Source: Diphasiastrum complanatum (taxonomy: Eukaryota; Streptophyta; Lycopodiopsida; Lycopodiales; Lycopodiaceae). From it: 64,000 bases of DNA. The position numbers were made by a program, and so were the translations under genes. Position 1 is the stretch's first letter. Each line of letters opens with the position of its first letter. Positions 23,501-34,620 of the stretch are shown in pieces. The stretch spans positions 53,621,824 to 53,685,823 of the forward strand of contig CM055098.1 in the NCBI GenBank assembly GCA_029204225.1. The letters are read 5' to 3'. Below the pieces are notes generated by a model. It was not told the DNA's origin and made no database searches. It was given only the letters and a program-made list of their open reading frames with translations.

Positions 23501-24512
23501 ATATTTCAAATGTAATGAAGGAAAGATCATCATTTTGGTTCTTTATGTTGATGACATCATTATGACAGGAAATGATGATGATGGCATAGGCAAAGTAAAA
23601 GTTGACTTATCTAGTGAGTTCAAGATGGTAGATCTAGGCTTCCTAAAGTTTATACTTGGGATAGAAGTGTCTAGAAGTAGCAATTGTACTTTCATAAGTC
23701 AATCTAAGTATGCTACTTCCATTCTTGAAAGATTTGGTATGAAAGATTGTAAGGGGATTGACACCCCTATGGAGCATGTTGTGAAAGCAACTAATGAAGG
23801 TGATGAAGCATCCTTTGAGGACATCACTCTCTTTAGGAAGCTTATAGGCTCTCTAATCTATTTAACCATCACTAGACCTGACTTAAGTTTTTGTGTAAGC
23901 AAGTTGAGTCAAAGTATGCAAGCTCCTTTAATTCATCATTGGAAAAGTGCCAAGAGAGTACTTAGATATGTTTCTAGTACTAGATTTTTTGGTATACTTT
24001 ATGAAGGATCTAACTTGCACTTGAGAGCCTACTCGGATTCAGATTTTGCAGGTGACAAGATGGATAGGAAGTCCATTAGTGCATTTGCAACATTTCTTTG
24101 TGGAGGAGTGATATCTTGGCTTTCCAAAAAGCAAGATACAATCTCACTATCTTCTTGTGAAGCCAAGTACAAGGCATTGACTTCAACAACCAAAGAGCTC
24201 TTATGGCTAAGAAGACTCTTGATGGAACTACATGTGCTAGAGGCCGAGGAGATCCCTTACATATTTTGTGACAATCAAGCTTCTCAACAAATTGCTTCAA
24301 ATCCTATCTTCCATGCTAGAACAAAGCATATTGAGATAGCTCACCACTTTGTGAGGGAGAAGGTACAATCCAAGGAAGTGCAACTACATCATGTACCATC
24401 ATCCGAATGCATAGCTGATATCTTAACCAAACCATTGTCCAAAGATCCATTTTTTAAGTTAAGATATGCTCTTGGAATTGTAGATAGATGTACACTAGAT
24501 TTGCCAAGTTAG
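20532..24512 (+). CDS. Copia Gag-Pol polyprotein of element A
   Basis: A single 1326-residue frame. Gag UBN2 region about 1-195; zinc knuckle C251-x2-C254-x4-H259-x4-C264; aspartic protease D309-S-G-A; HHCC region H441, H446, C475, C478; integrase with D504, D567 and E603 (35 residues between the last two); linker with three DKPEED-like repeats about 745-762; reverse transcriptase about 838-1085 with YVDD at 1005-1008; RNase H about 1165-1300 with SDSD at 1168-1171 and CDN at 1246-1248. The conserved EAEY of RNase H reads EAKY (K1212), so the expected catalytic glutamate is missing. The first ATG was chosen; a second Met at residue 4 is equally possible. Gag and Pol share one frame, with no visible shift site. 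Confidence 0.95.
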   Translation: MSSMGGYLMESSERLTSTNYSIWKVRMESLLVIHDLYDIVQGVEEEPQTPQEQAKYKKRARLALHCIKLNVCNDLLKEVSSCTSSKEAWDSLKSIYESNNTSRILMLRNQVFQSMKGSGESGQEYVLRIKSLNKELSAIGEKIQDQELVQIILNGLSDEFTNLVQSFAIQDSLPSIQKLHNVLVAEESRLLHLKTRMDSMSLNGGEEKANFTSKGKKKQNPFKKNQGKEAEMKNGGSTSKGKVKNKAKLKCFFCGKKGHFASECYLKKNQQAKGDQGNIAQEEEYEDGFNTSLMVASTPTSSQDTWWIDSGASSHMSFNKHYFSTLLSCNDSKKSIYTASDQACKIDGIGSIPLCLGTSKRIDLDNVLYVPTISRNLLSVGQLMDNGLDVHFKNGVCSILKNDKCIASGIKQGRLFKLDANVASESVNLAREELTQVELWHKRLGHPNLQSMESMASKELALGLPRAFKKCGKMCEACGLAKSHKSSYKKSSSRSLSPLDLIHSDVHSFSHASNGGALMYVTFIDDCTRFTWIELLSKKNLVYEAFIKFKSLVEKQLSTSIKALRCDNGGEYTSNKMKDFCEINGIKLQYTCSYTPQQNGVAERKNRSLCECAKSLRLDASLPISFWGEAITCANYLCNRLPSSAIDGISPYQALFDKKPNVKYFKIFGCTCYVHIPLETRRKEDATSFKGIFVGYGENSKGYRIYDPTSKKVKVSKDVLFDESQFAKSLSNGSNPLCIEDLDKSEEDLDKPEEDHDKPEDGDLDPSQKGPRRSSRSKAEPSRLTYVDKGKQKEGSTSSTSYSFLATLIEEPSSFEEACKSKVWRDAMQVEYDALEENHTWNLVNLPRGKKPLACKWIYRIKYNQDGSISKYKARLVAKGFLQIKGLDYEETFAPVAKLVTIRLIICIATLFKWDLYQMDVTNAFLNGFLEEEIYMMQPEGFIKIGEEQKVCYLRKSLYGLKQAPRAWYSRLHDFLYSLGFVLSAYEPSLYFKCNEGKIIILVLYVDDIIMTGNDDDGIGKVKVDLSSEFKMVDLGFLKFILGIEVSRSSNCTFISQSKYATSILERFGMKDCKGIDTPMEHVVKATNEGDEASFEDITLFRKLIGSLIYLTITRPDLSFCVSKLSQSMQAPLIHHWKSAKRVLRYVSSTRFFGILYEGSNLHLRAYSDSDFAGDKMDRKSISAFATFLCGGVISWLSKKQDTISLSSCEAKYKALTSTTKELLWLRRLLMELHVLEAEEIPYIFCDNQASQQIASNPIFHARTKHIEIAHHFVREKVQSKEVQLHHVPSSECIADILTKPLSKDPFFKLRYALGIVDRCTLDLPS

Positions 24513-24525
24513 AAGTGAGGAGGAG
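24511..24525 (+). other. Polypurine tract, element A
   Basis: AGAAGTGAGGAGGAG immediately before the 3' LTR, overlapping the polyprotein stop by two bases. Confidence 0.85.
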
Positions 24526-25387
24526 TGTTGAAAATTGTCACTTCTCACTTGACATTGGTTCATGTAAATATTGATCAAACATTAGAATATGTTGATGATA
24601 TGATTTCACACGTGTGGAGAATGTTCCCATGTGTGAAAGGATGTACTTTTCATGTTTGTATATATCCAAATTGATTTTGTATCATTCTAGTTAGTGTGAA
24701 CATGAAATGACTAGTTTTTAGTCAAGTTGACTAGTCACCTACAAATTAGCTTTTCCTTGCATGTGCATGAGTAAATGCTCCCACATGGCAAGTGGATGTT
24801 CACATGTGTGTATAGAGTACTAGAAGATAAGAGTTGACCATTTTCCTTAGATCCTATTTTGTAGGGAATATTCCTATATTCTAGGAGACTAGCTTTTTGG
24901 ATTTTAGTCATATTCTAGAAGGTCAACTATTGGATAAGGATCAAGGATGGATCAAATGGATAGATATGAGTGATGTGGCACTCTTCACACGTGTGAAGGC
25001 CTGCTGGACTGTACCAGACTCATGGATGTACTTGATCCATAAAAGGATCATCATTTTGCTAAGAAAATTGATGAGACTTTTGCACTCTACACTTTTGTGA
25101 GATTTCTAGTCATTTGTCTTGTGATTTTTATGCATGATTGCTATCTAGTATCATTGTACTTGTTGTTTCAGGTGCAGGCCGTACAGTGGACAGTACTCCA
25201 CACGTGTGAAGCCGCTCTCACTAAAAAATGATGTGTTGATCCATTGCTCTTGCTTAAATCCAAGTGTAGTGAATCTAGATCAAGATCTAATGTGTAGAAC
25301 TTGATAGATTCATTGATTAAGCAACCAATAACTCTCTATGATTGTAAAGTACAATCATTATTGTCCTAAAAACTGTAAAATTTATCA
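24526..25387 (+). repeat. 3' LTR of element A
   Basis: 862 bases, two substitutions relative to the 5' LTR. Palindromes at 24607, 24986 and 25199. Followed by the CATAT duplication. Confidence 0.95.
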
Positions 25388-26155
25388 CATATTCCTTTAG
25401 AAACAAGGAAAAAGGAAGATGCCACTTCATTCAAAGGCATCTTTGCTGGTTATAGTGAAAAGAGTAAAGCTTATAGGATATTTGATCCTATTACCAAGAA
25501 AGTTGTTGTAAGTAGAGATTTGTTGTAAGTTCTTATGAACCATCATTGTACTGCAAATGTAATGATGGGAAGATCATTATCTTAGTTCTATATGTTGATG
25601 ACATTATACTCACAGGAAATGATCAAGATGGCATCAAAGATGTAAAAATTTCCTTGTCTAGTGAATTTAGGATGGTAGATCTAGGATTTCTAAAAGTTAT
25701 ACTTGGAATAGAAGTCACTAGAAGTGATGATTTTACTTTCATATGTCAATCTAAGTATGCTAGATCAATCTTAGCAAAATTTGGCATGATTGATTGTAAA
25801 GGAGTTGAAACTCCCATGGAACTAAGTGTAAAAGTTTCTAAGGAAAGTGATGAAGCATCCTTTGAGGACATCACTACCTATAGAATGCTTATTGGTTCCT
25901 TGATATATTTAACCATCACTAGACCAGATCTTAATTTTTGTGTTGGCAAATTGAGTCAATACATGCAAAGTCCATTAATATGTCATTGGAAAAGTGCCAA
26001 AAGGGTATTAAGGTACATCTCAGTTACAAAAGACTTTGGCATAGTTTATGAAAAGACTAATATTTGTTTAAGAGCATATAGAAAAATCCATTTGTAAAAT
26101 TAAGATTGGCTCTTGGAGCTATAGATAGATCTATGCTAGATTTACCAAGCTAGAT
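25388..26155 (+). pseudogene. Element B integrase end, RT and pol tail with deletions
   Basis: From 25388 the integrase C-terminus resumes (FKGIFAGYSEKSKAYRIFDP, VVVSRD). It jumps near 25525 to reverse transcriptase (SYEPSLYCKCNDGK, then LYVDDIILTGND with an intact YVDD). It continues through ITRPDLNFCVGKLSQYMQ and RVLRYIS and breaks at RAYR near 26078. After the break, out of frame, comes NPFVKLRLALGAIDRSMLDL, the normal end of pol. So B has at least three internal deletions. Without A, the two halves of the integrase frame would meet at the CATAT target. Confidence 0.88.
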
Positions 26156-26169
26156 TTTTGAGGAAGGAG
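26155..26169 (+). other. Polypurine tract, element B
   Basis: TTTTTGAGGAAGGAG directly before the TGTGAAAAATGC start of the 3' LTR. Confidence 0.75.
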
Positions 26170-28126
26170 TGTGAAAAATGCAAAAATTATGCTTGGTGAA
26201 GGCCAAAATCATGTATGTAGGATGATTACAACGTGTGAAATTAGTTTACTTGGAATGTACCATAATCATATAGGTTGTACATATGATTTGATTCAAGTTC
26301 TAATGGCTAAAAAAGGACAAAATCTAGTTTTCTAGTCATATGACACATGGCATCAATCTATTGATTGCATGAGCCACATCCTTAGGTTAGATGTCATGTC
26401 CCATGTGTAGAGGACTGCTCACATGTGTAGAATAAGCTGAAGTAGGTGAATTTTGACTTCTAGAAGGTTTCTAAGTAGATCTCCATATAGTAGGAAAATG
26501 GACCAAAAATGCTCAAAATAGAAAGTTTGATCCAAGTCACCATATCACAAAGCATCCTCACATGTGTGAGATCTGATGCATGATCAGTACCTCGAGCTCC
26601 AAGAAATGCATATATAGAGGCAAATTTGGCCATAATCAACATGAAACATCAATCTTGATTTTGGAAGCAATTTTGTGTCAATCTCTCTATTTGTCTTCAT
26701 TTGTTTTGAATGTTTTGAGTTTCTATCATAGTGTACTTTGTTTTCAGGTTGGAGTTCGTACTCTTACAGGTTTTCACACATGTGAAACTAGCCAATACAT
26801 TTACCTTCATTAATGATTGTTCTTGTTAGATTTTCATGCCTAGAATTGATCTAGATTGGTCTGAATCTTGTGTAGATTGATAGACCAATTGTATCTAACA
26901 TCCAATCCCTCTTGTGGATCAGTTTAGGTGTTGGCTGATTCTGACGAATCCCCAAGATACCTGGACAGAGCAACTCAAGGGCACCTCTCACCTTAGACCG
27001 AGGAGGTCTCTCAGAAGACGAGACCAACGAAGACTGAGAGCCGAGTATGAGAGCCGAGAAATACTAGCTAGGAAAGACATGCAAGAACTGTGTAAGCCTC
27101 GTGGTGAATCCCGGAAGATGGAATGACCATGTAGGAACTAGTATTTCTAAGCAAATATAATAAATGCAAGTAGACCTCTCTTAAAGAAAGTAGAGTGAGC
27201 CACCTTTTGATGGTGACCTCTAGTGGAGAGCATTATTCCACTTGTAAATTGTAAAATGTGGAAATTCCACTAGGATGCCACCTAAGGAGCTCTCTTGCTT
27301 ATTTAAGAGACTCCCTTGTTGAGTAGAGGAGCACTTTGTGAATTGTATCAACTCCATGCTGAAATGAGAAGAGCCTTCATGAGTTTGGTGCATCCATTGA
27401 GCTCCTTGATCATGCTTGTTTCTTGAGTGATGCATTTATGATCTTGCCCTTCCCTCCTTTTGTGTGTGGTTGTGGACTGTAGAGTGGATTAGATTTGCTA
27501 CTTTCGTAGAGTGGATTAGTTTCTTTCCTTGTTTGTGGAATAATGTAGGAACCAACATTCAGGTAAACTAAATAGGCTGGATCTATGGTGTAATTCTTGC
27601 ATATCTCTTTACAATCCAGTTCTTGATGTTCTTGGGATGTCCAAGAATCAAAAGACTGGTTGGTTTCTTGATTCTTGGACTTCTAAAATGCTATAGTTAG
27701 CTCTTGTTTCTTGTTTTGTCAATTTATGCAAGTGCAGCTCAATATAGTAAAGTTTAGGCTCTGATTTAGTTTTGTTTCTAGGAGTAGGTAGCTATAGAAT
27801 TTATTGAACGTTCATTTGGGCTGCACTATGATCTGTGAACGAGCGTTCATGGCTTGCATCTATGTATGAATGTAAGTGCGTTCAAGAGAGTTCGTCCCTG
27901 AGTAGTCCTCTGACAGGCAGGACAAAAAATATACTAGAACGAGAATCCGTTCCCTTTTGCATGATCTTGGGTTTAAAACAAGAATGACAATCTCAAGAAG
28001 AACCCACCGTCTCTGCTGATAGGCAGAAGTAAGAAAGATTCAATTTAAAAAACCAATGAATCCTCTAGATCGGAGGATTTGTAAACATTAGGATCCATTC
28101 TTGGTCCTATTTTGCAAATTTCCACA
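26170..28126 (+). mobile_element. 3' LTR of element B, interrupted by solo LTR C
   Basis: Starts TGTGAAAAATGC and ends ATTTCCACA, as does the related LTR at 34635-35462. After removing the insertion 26929-28087 and one TTAGG, it is about 793 bases. A TATATAGAG TATA-like box lies near 26609. The palindrome variant CACACATGTG is at 26775-26784. Confidence 0.9.
26929..28087 (+). mobile_element. Solo LTR C inside the LTR of element B
   Basis: 1159 bases starting TGTTGGCTG and ending TGTAAACA, bounded by TTAGG at 26924-26928 and 28088-28092. The empty site is seen in the other LTRs of this family (CAGTTTAGGATCC). TG..CA ends and a 5-base duplication define an LTR left by unequal recombination. 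A TATTTAAG motif lies near 27300. No coding sequence. The family is not otherwise present in the window, so copia or gypsy origin cannot be decided. Confidence 0.85.
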
Positions 28127-28508
28127 ATTTAACCTCATGTTTGAGCTATGTGATGTCAAAGGAGGCTATGGAGACTAACATATGGGACTTTTGGACAAAA
28201 TGGAGAAAGCATGCAAGCAAATGGCTATCACTCACATTTAATTCTTGGTTGTTGTTATTTTTCTGAGATATCAAAGGTGGAAGCATGGAGGAATTCATTC
28301 ACTATAATTCTATGTTGGTTTTTCATCTTAATATATAAAATTGATGTAAGAAATAATGAAGCATCCAACATGGACTCTATTATCTATATCAATAATGAAT
28401 GTTTTTCTTTTTAGCATTATAATACCATATATAGGAGGTCTATTATAAGTCTAGAGATCATTTTTAAGATGGATCAAAGTAGTGTCGTAAAACTAGTTGA
28501 AGAGGGAG
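28127..28508 (+). pseudogene. Remnant of unknown LTR-linked module
   Basis: One frame has NNEASNMDSIIYINNECF, resembling ISEASKVDTYIHKQM and LSESSSKDTYLHNEL in the module at 33177-34620. A purine-rich GAAGAGGGAG follows directly, then an LTR start at 28509. Other frames are broken. It is the same arrangement as at 33-34.6 kb. Confidence 0.4.
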
Positions 28509-28960
28509 TGCGAAAATTGTCAACTAGTCAAGTTGGTCTAATTTGGCAATTTGGAGGCCAAAGTGAAATTTCAACTTAGAGACTTATTTTTTTTATGTAA
28601 ATAAAGTCTAAAATTTGTTTCCTTACTATTTTTAGCAAGTATATAAGCAGATAATACTGGATTTGGACCTATTACTATTGGCAAGTAACATTGAAACTAG
28701 TCAAGTAAAACTAGGTTTTAGCTTTTCTCTCTTGATACTCTATGTGTAGAATGCATATTCTCATTTTGTACTTGATTCCGCATCTGAAGTACAGTAGTGT
28801 ACAGACTATTGAAGTATTGATACGACTAGAACCTACTTGGATCTTAGGTTTCATAGTGATTTATGCAATAATTTTCATGGATATGCATGTTAGAAGCTAG
28901 ATTTCTACATTGTTGATGCAAAAGGAATGTGCACCCAAATTTAGCCAAAGATCTAATGTT
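28509..28960 (+). mobile_element. LTR start of another copia-like family (I)
   Basis: Begins TGCGAAAATTGTCAACTAGT after a purine tract. The same words start a reverse-strand LTR at 51496. A TATATAAGC TATA-like box is at about 28651. A GTACAG-rich spot near 28790 recalls other LTRs here. The right boundary is not defined. Confidence 0.55.
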
Positions 28961-31921
28961 CCATTGATTATATTTTGATCTAAATTTTTCACATTGTGTT
29001 CATTTCCTCTATGGAAAAGTCATTTCTAAGTCAATTTGCATGTTTGAAAATAGAGCACAAGGTATTACAGTGGTTTGATGGTGAAATTATATGCATGAGT
29101 ATAGGTTTAGCCAAAGTAGTTAAAAAAATGATTTTCTAGTTTAGTTAGACAATTTATATAAAAAAGTCAAAATTTTCGTGAATTATTGCATGTGGATTTT
29201 GATGCATGTTAAATGGTTTGAAGGCAATTCAATTTGGACTTATAATACTGAACTGAGAGTTTGATGATGAAAATTTATTTTCACAGTTCTAATCCGTATC
29301 AAATAGAGTTCAAAAATCCAAGTTATATAAAGTTTAAAAAAACTAAAATCGCTTGAAATGTTTTAAATTTGTCTACAAAGATGTAATCAGTTGGTTTATG
29401 AGGTTGCAGTTCTACTTACTGTTGAAGATTTTGGGATCTATTAACTAGTTGAAGCAATTTCAAATTTTAAGGATCAATAATAGTTGCAAACAACACAAGA
29501 TCCAATAGAAAGGGCACTCCATAAATGAGCTATCAAATCACTTTGCAAAAAAACTAGATGAAAGTTTTGTTAAATCAAGTCAAGATTCTATCCTTACCAA
29601 TCTGAATTTTCACCCAAAACCATATTCGAAATGGGAGGGGATTAGAAGAAGTCTAAGGTGGTAGATGACTTGTTGTCCAAAGGAAACAATTACTTCAATG
29701 TACTTGAAATTTCTAAAAAAAGAAGATTGAGAATAGTGTTCTATATTCCACATAGGTTGCCAATTCTCAACCAATTGCTTTGATCTTTTTTACATATACT
29801 AAAGCAGTCAATCACCATGCACTAGCTCCATATGTCCTATTTAAAGCATCAGGCTCTCACAAGATTACTATTTACATTTTTGGCCTTATTCCGAAATGGC
29901 AAGGCGCAACTAATGCTAACTTGTGGAGGTTTCATAAAAACCTAAAAAAAAACAAAATATGTATGGAAAAGTGATTATCTGAAAGCATTTAAAAAAAAAA
30001 AATTAGTGTAAGTTACAAAAATGGAATTATTTAAAAGTCATAGAGAAATTCTCTAGAATTGTGATGAACAATCAAGAACTAGAAGACATTTGAAACTTGA
30101 AATTATTATCTATATGTACAAGTAGTAAAAAAATAGATCAAAGGTACTAGTCCTAGCTTTGTTCGAGATTGGAATAAGTCTGATCATATCTTTTAACCTT
30201 GAAGGTTTGTATAAGATCATCAACCTAATCTTATTTTGAGAACTAGGGTCGATTGAATGGGAAAAAATTTGTTATTAGTGATAAGTTGAATTGGAAGACT
30301 TACGAGAGTGGATATGGTAATTCCCCTCTCAAAGATTTCTCATATAGGTTTATTTGCTCTTGAGAAATAAAAATTTCATTGTGAGGTACAATGGATATTG
30401 GCACATAGACATTTGAGATATATGAATGATTAGCAATTAACTTGGGTAGCTAGGTTACTCTCAAGGAAAGTTAATTAGTGAAATGCGCAATGTGAAGAGA
30501 ATTCACCAATAATTATTTGATTTGATTTATATTGCTTGTAAGACATATTTTGTGAGTCATCAAGATTCATAAATAAAAATTATGTGCATAGAATATAGAG
30601 AATTCCTAGTAGAAAAGTAATTCTAGGTTGAGAAATAGACTTAGTTCATTAGTGATTGTTGTCCCATAGAGCTCAATTGGATAAGAAATCCTAATGATTC
30701 CAAGAATGACAATTGAGTTGTTATGGTATTCTAGAAATTTTAGTATATCTATATACAGTGCTAGATAGTAATCTAATTTTTTTTTTGTAGTTGAAGATAG
30801 TTATCAATACAATTTTATTATGGCTTCTATCTTTGATTACCTAATGAATGTAGAATTTGAATAGCTCTCATATTTGTTTAAAATCTGGTTTCAAAAATAT
30901 TTTTAAAATATAGTATTTTTTTGAGGAAAAAAGATTTTAAAATGATTTTTTCAAGGTGTGCATTGGACATACACTCCAGTATTTTTTGATGATTATGGTT
31001 TTGAAATCCAATGAATTATGATTGAAAAATCAAAAGTTCTAAAGATTTACGATTGATGGATCATAAATAAGTACTTAATTGTTCTTTTAGGATCATAAAG
31101 GATTATAAAAAAAATGATGATTTATAAAAATCGTAAATTATTTTTTATCTTTTGAATGAGTCAAGATATTAGATCGATTAATTGAAAAATCTAATTTTTT
31201 TTTACTATAGTGATTTCATTTAGAAAGATGTGTTTAACAAGCATTTTAATAAAGGAAATTATTTTACATGTGGAGAGTTTGCTTACGATAGTGGAAGATA
31301 CTCTACTACAAATTGTAGTTTGTAAATGGTAAATGGTTTTCAACCTAGATCTCCAATTGTTTGGGAGATTGACAAATCTATTGAGATCAGATGGTTTCTA
31401 TTTTCTTGTATGAGATGAAAGAAATGGGATAAATCTCTAGATATTCTAGTAGGTTGAATTACTATGTCTTATAATCTTGGATGTTCTAAGGATATTCATA
31501 CCAAGAAGCATTATGAGGTATCTACGATAAATTGTAGATAGTTTTGGACTAAAATTGCTTGTTTCTTTAACTTTTGAACTTTTATTTCTAGTGTAAGATG
31601 ATGATTCAACCAATGTTTCATGTATATTGAATTTATGTGAAAGTAATATCATTGATTTGAAGATAACCAAATCCAATTGAAAAATTTATTGCTTAGTCGA
31701 TGTCCCAAACTGAAATTGTACTCTAGAGCAGAGATAAATAATTGAAAAATCATTCTATAGTTGAGTACTTATTTAATATTTGATGATAGGCTAAACTAAT
31801 TAATTTTTGTGTAGGTATTAAAAGTTAAATGATTGATTTTTTAATTTCTTTCATGTTCTGAGAACAAAATCTATTTAAGGGTGGAAAAATGTTACGTCCA
31901 TGTCTAGTTTAGAGGATATAG
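28961..31921. other. 3 kb AT-rich region without recognised genes
   Basis: No frame longer than about 76 codons and none with a known motif. Poly-A runs near 29990 and AT-rich stretches around 30780-31200. It probably contains the rest of the element starting at 28509 and old decayed repeats, but I see no firm boundaries. Confidence 0.5.
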
Positions 31922-32608
31922 TGACAAATTTTTATAGCAAAATGAATCCCAATCGATTCTAAAAGTGATGGAAATGCACAAATAAAAGATCTAGATCCAA
32001 ACTATGAGCTAGAATCAAGACTAGTTACCAAAACTAGCAAATTTGGCCTCATTAGGCACATAGATTTGATCAGATGAAACAAAGTACAGTACAACAAGCT
32101 TCTCAAACCTGTAAACAGGTTCAGTACCTTCCAAACCAAGCAATTAATGAATAAGAAAACTCACATCCAATAGCTAGAACTTGCCACCAAAAGACAATGA
32201 TGATAGAAGTGGAAAAACTCGATTTTTCTTGATATTTGGATGGAAATCCCATCATACAGTTATACTTTTCAAGCTCAAATCTGAGCATATTAGGGCACCT
32301 CTAAACTTATCATACCTTAACCCTAATATCTAACCTAATAGGTTATTGGATCCACCCTAACTTGGGGTCAAGATCTCAAGATCCAAAAACAATGTAAAAC
32401 ATGTTATTTTTAGATCCTAGAATTGCTCTAGCCTATCCAAACACATTTTTGCCTCATTTCAAAGATGCTATCACAATGTAATATGAGGAATGAACTTATT
32501 GGAAATCAGCCTATGTGATTTGGCACATGTGTCATCTATTTACATGGCCATCTTGCCAATTACAATGCATGTGACCAAAATTGGTCAAGCTAGAATTGTG
32601 AAATTTCA
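31922..32608 (-). mobile_element. 3' LTR of minus-strand copia element D'
   Basis: On the minus strand it starts TGAAATTTCACAATTC right after the pol stop and ends AAAAATTTGTCA. It is similar to the D LTR at 13945-14559 over most of its length. It contains the divergent D-type promoter region (GTATAACTG near 32262). 687 bases. Confidence 0.75.
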
Positions 32609-32610
32609 AT

Positions 32611-33183
32611 CTAGCTAGATGATAACATAGCTTTACTAATTAAGCCAAGGGCTGATCTAAGCTTCAAAAGTGCATTATTTTGAAGAGGCTTTGTCAATAT
32701 ATCAGCTATGCATTCTTCACTTGAAACATGCTCCAATGAGACCTCCTTAGCTTGGACCTTTTCTCTTACAAAGTGGTGAACAATCTCTATGTGTTTGCTC
32801 CTTGCATGGTAGATTGGAGTGGATGCTAGGTGTTGGGCTGAGATGTTGAAGATGAGTGGAATGACACCTGATCTGATCACTTTGAGCTCCTCAAGCAACC
32901 TCTTGATCCATAGTACTTCCTTGGTTGTGGTTGTTAGAGCCTTGTACTCAGCCTCAGTTGATGAAAGAGATATTGTTTCTTGCTTCTTTGATAGCCAAGA
33001 AACCACACCTTCTCCAATGAAAGTTGCAAAGACACTTGTTGACTTTCTATCCTTCTTGTCTCCTGCAAAATCTGAATCACTAAAAGCATGCAAGTTAATG
33101 GATTCACCTCTATAAAGGATCCCAAAATCTAGTGTGCTCAAGATGTATCTCAATATTCTTTTGGCACATTTCCAATGAATCAA
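32611..33183 (-). pseudogene. Copia RNase H fragment of element D'
   Basis: A 190-codon minus-strand frame starting inside pol at HWKCAKRILRYI, with SDSDFAGDKKDRKST, SSTEAEYKAL (the catalytic glutamate retained), and HHFVREKVQAKEV through ADILTKPL. The expected D-N of the third catalytic site reads FNISAQ, so one aspartate is lost. It is truncated at 33183, where opposite-strand sequence begins. Confidence 0.85.
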
Positions 33184-34620
33184 AGGTGGATTAAGGCAAC
33201 ACTAGTTGAGTGTGATGCCTTAAAATATAGCAAAACATATTTTCCTTGTACACTTACATTGGATATGGAGTCAAGAAAATGGAAATGTCTTCATAATGTA
33301 GATTCTTTTGGTTTCAATAAGATCATGAATGATGTGTTCGTTCATAAAGATGAAAATTGTAAGTTTTCAATCTTAAAGGCAAGTTGTAAACTTCTTATGA
33401 GAATAAGTGAAGCATCCAAAGTGGACACTTATATCCATAAGCAAATGTTAGCCTTATTGAGATGGAAATACCTTTTGATCTCAATATTAGAAAAATCATG
33501 CCAAGCTGTGGTGATTTTTGGACTTATGTTTCTAGCATTGGTAATCTTGATAATTGTAGGAAGTGCATATTGTATGATCATGGTTGTTATGATCATTATG
33601 AGACATGGAGGTCTCGTATTTCCTTCAAGAAGGAGCACCATGAAGAGGATCTTAAAGAATTATCTCAAGGTTCAAGTGTCCCAAGGATTGAGGAGGAGAT
33701 TCCTTCTCAAGGTTCAAGTGTGCCAAGGATTGAGGAGGAGAGACCTTCTCAAGTTGTGATTCCAAAAAGAAACTCAAGAGACATGGTTGAGCCCATATGG
33801 CTCACATTTCAAGGGAAAGAGGAGCATATCTCATGTGGTATACATCTCATACTTACCTTTCTTATGTCATTTATGAATCAATTTGCTTTAGTGAGATCAT
33901 TGCATCTCAAAATTGGAGTAAAGACATACTAGTTGAGTATATAGTCTCTCTTGAGAACATAGATGATGTTCTTAAGAGGTTGAAATTGATTTTAAATCAA
34001 TCAAAAAGCAAATGGTTATTTCATCAAATGTATGCTCTTGAGTCATGCAAGAGCAAAAGTGATTTGTTCACTCATAGTTTGAAAATTTGTATTGAGGCAG
34101 ATTGTAAACTCTTTATGAGATTAAGTGAATCATCTTCTAAAGACACTTATCTCCATAATGAATTATTTAGTCTCATTGTATCTGAGATTAGCATGGTAAA
34201 CAAGCATGAAAATATGATGCAAACACTTTGTTATTATAGCATGCATAGTCTTGCCAATTTGGATGAGTCTAATTCTCTAGATCATGGTAACATGATGTTG
34301 GATCTTTGTGATCCTAATAAGTCAAGACGAAATCTTTATTTCCTCATGGAGGAGCATGCACATGAAGAAGGAACAAGCCTCAAGGTCAAGCATCTACATG
34401 AAATTTGGAAGGAATCAATTTTGGAGGTGCTAGGATGGTGCAAAGCTCTCAAGTTCATCAAAGATGTCAACATCAAAGAAGCACTATCATGGATATGGTG
34501 ATGTCGGATCATCAAGCTCACTGGCTGATCTTCACACCTTTTGAACCAGCAAAGACCAATTCAGCCCATGGAGTCAAGTTCAAGGTCATCATGTTTTTAT
34601 CAAGATTTTACCAAGATAGA
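33177..34620 (+). pseudogene. Unrecognised LTR-linked module with repeated domain
   Basis: Coding-like plus-strand sequence in shifting frames. Block 1 (from 33178) begins NQRWIKATLVECDAL and includes CKLLMRISEASKVDTYIHKQ. Block 2 (from 33462) holds two copies of GSSVPRIEEE and a linker resembling the copia integrase-RT linker (PKRNSRDMVEP). Block 3 (33797-34501) has NWSKDILVEYIVSLEN, then CKLFMRLSESSSKDTYLHNE and an Ile/Lys-rich end. Blocks 1 and 3 align over about 85 residues, so a domain is duplicated. Its ends resemble the sequence before copia RT (W..A...EY.AL), but no RT follows. The whole sits directly in front of a B-type LTR. I do not recognise the domain. Confidence 0.5.

Larger units (their letters stand above)
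19074..25387 (+). mobile_element. Nearly intact copia retrotransposon A, nested in B
   Basis: Complete structure of 6314 bases: 862-base LTRs, primer site, about 580-base leader, a single 1326-codon frame and a polypurine tract. It is flanked by the 5-base duplication CATAT (19069-19073 and 25388-25392). I compared the two LTRs by eye and found only two substitutions (a C/A near 19169 against 24621 and a T/G near 19573 against 25025), about 0.2 percent, so insertion was recent. It split the integrase frame of element B. Confidence 0.96.

Noticed and set aside
32819-33115. Plus-strand frame opposite the D' RNase H
   Set aside because: Antisense shadow of the minus-strand RNase H frame.
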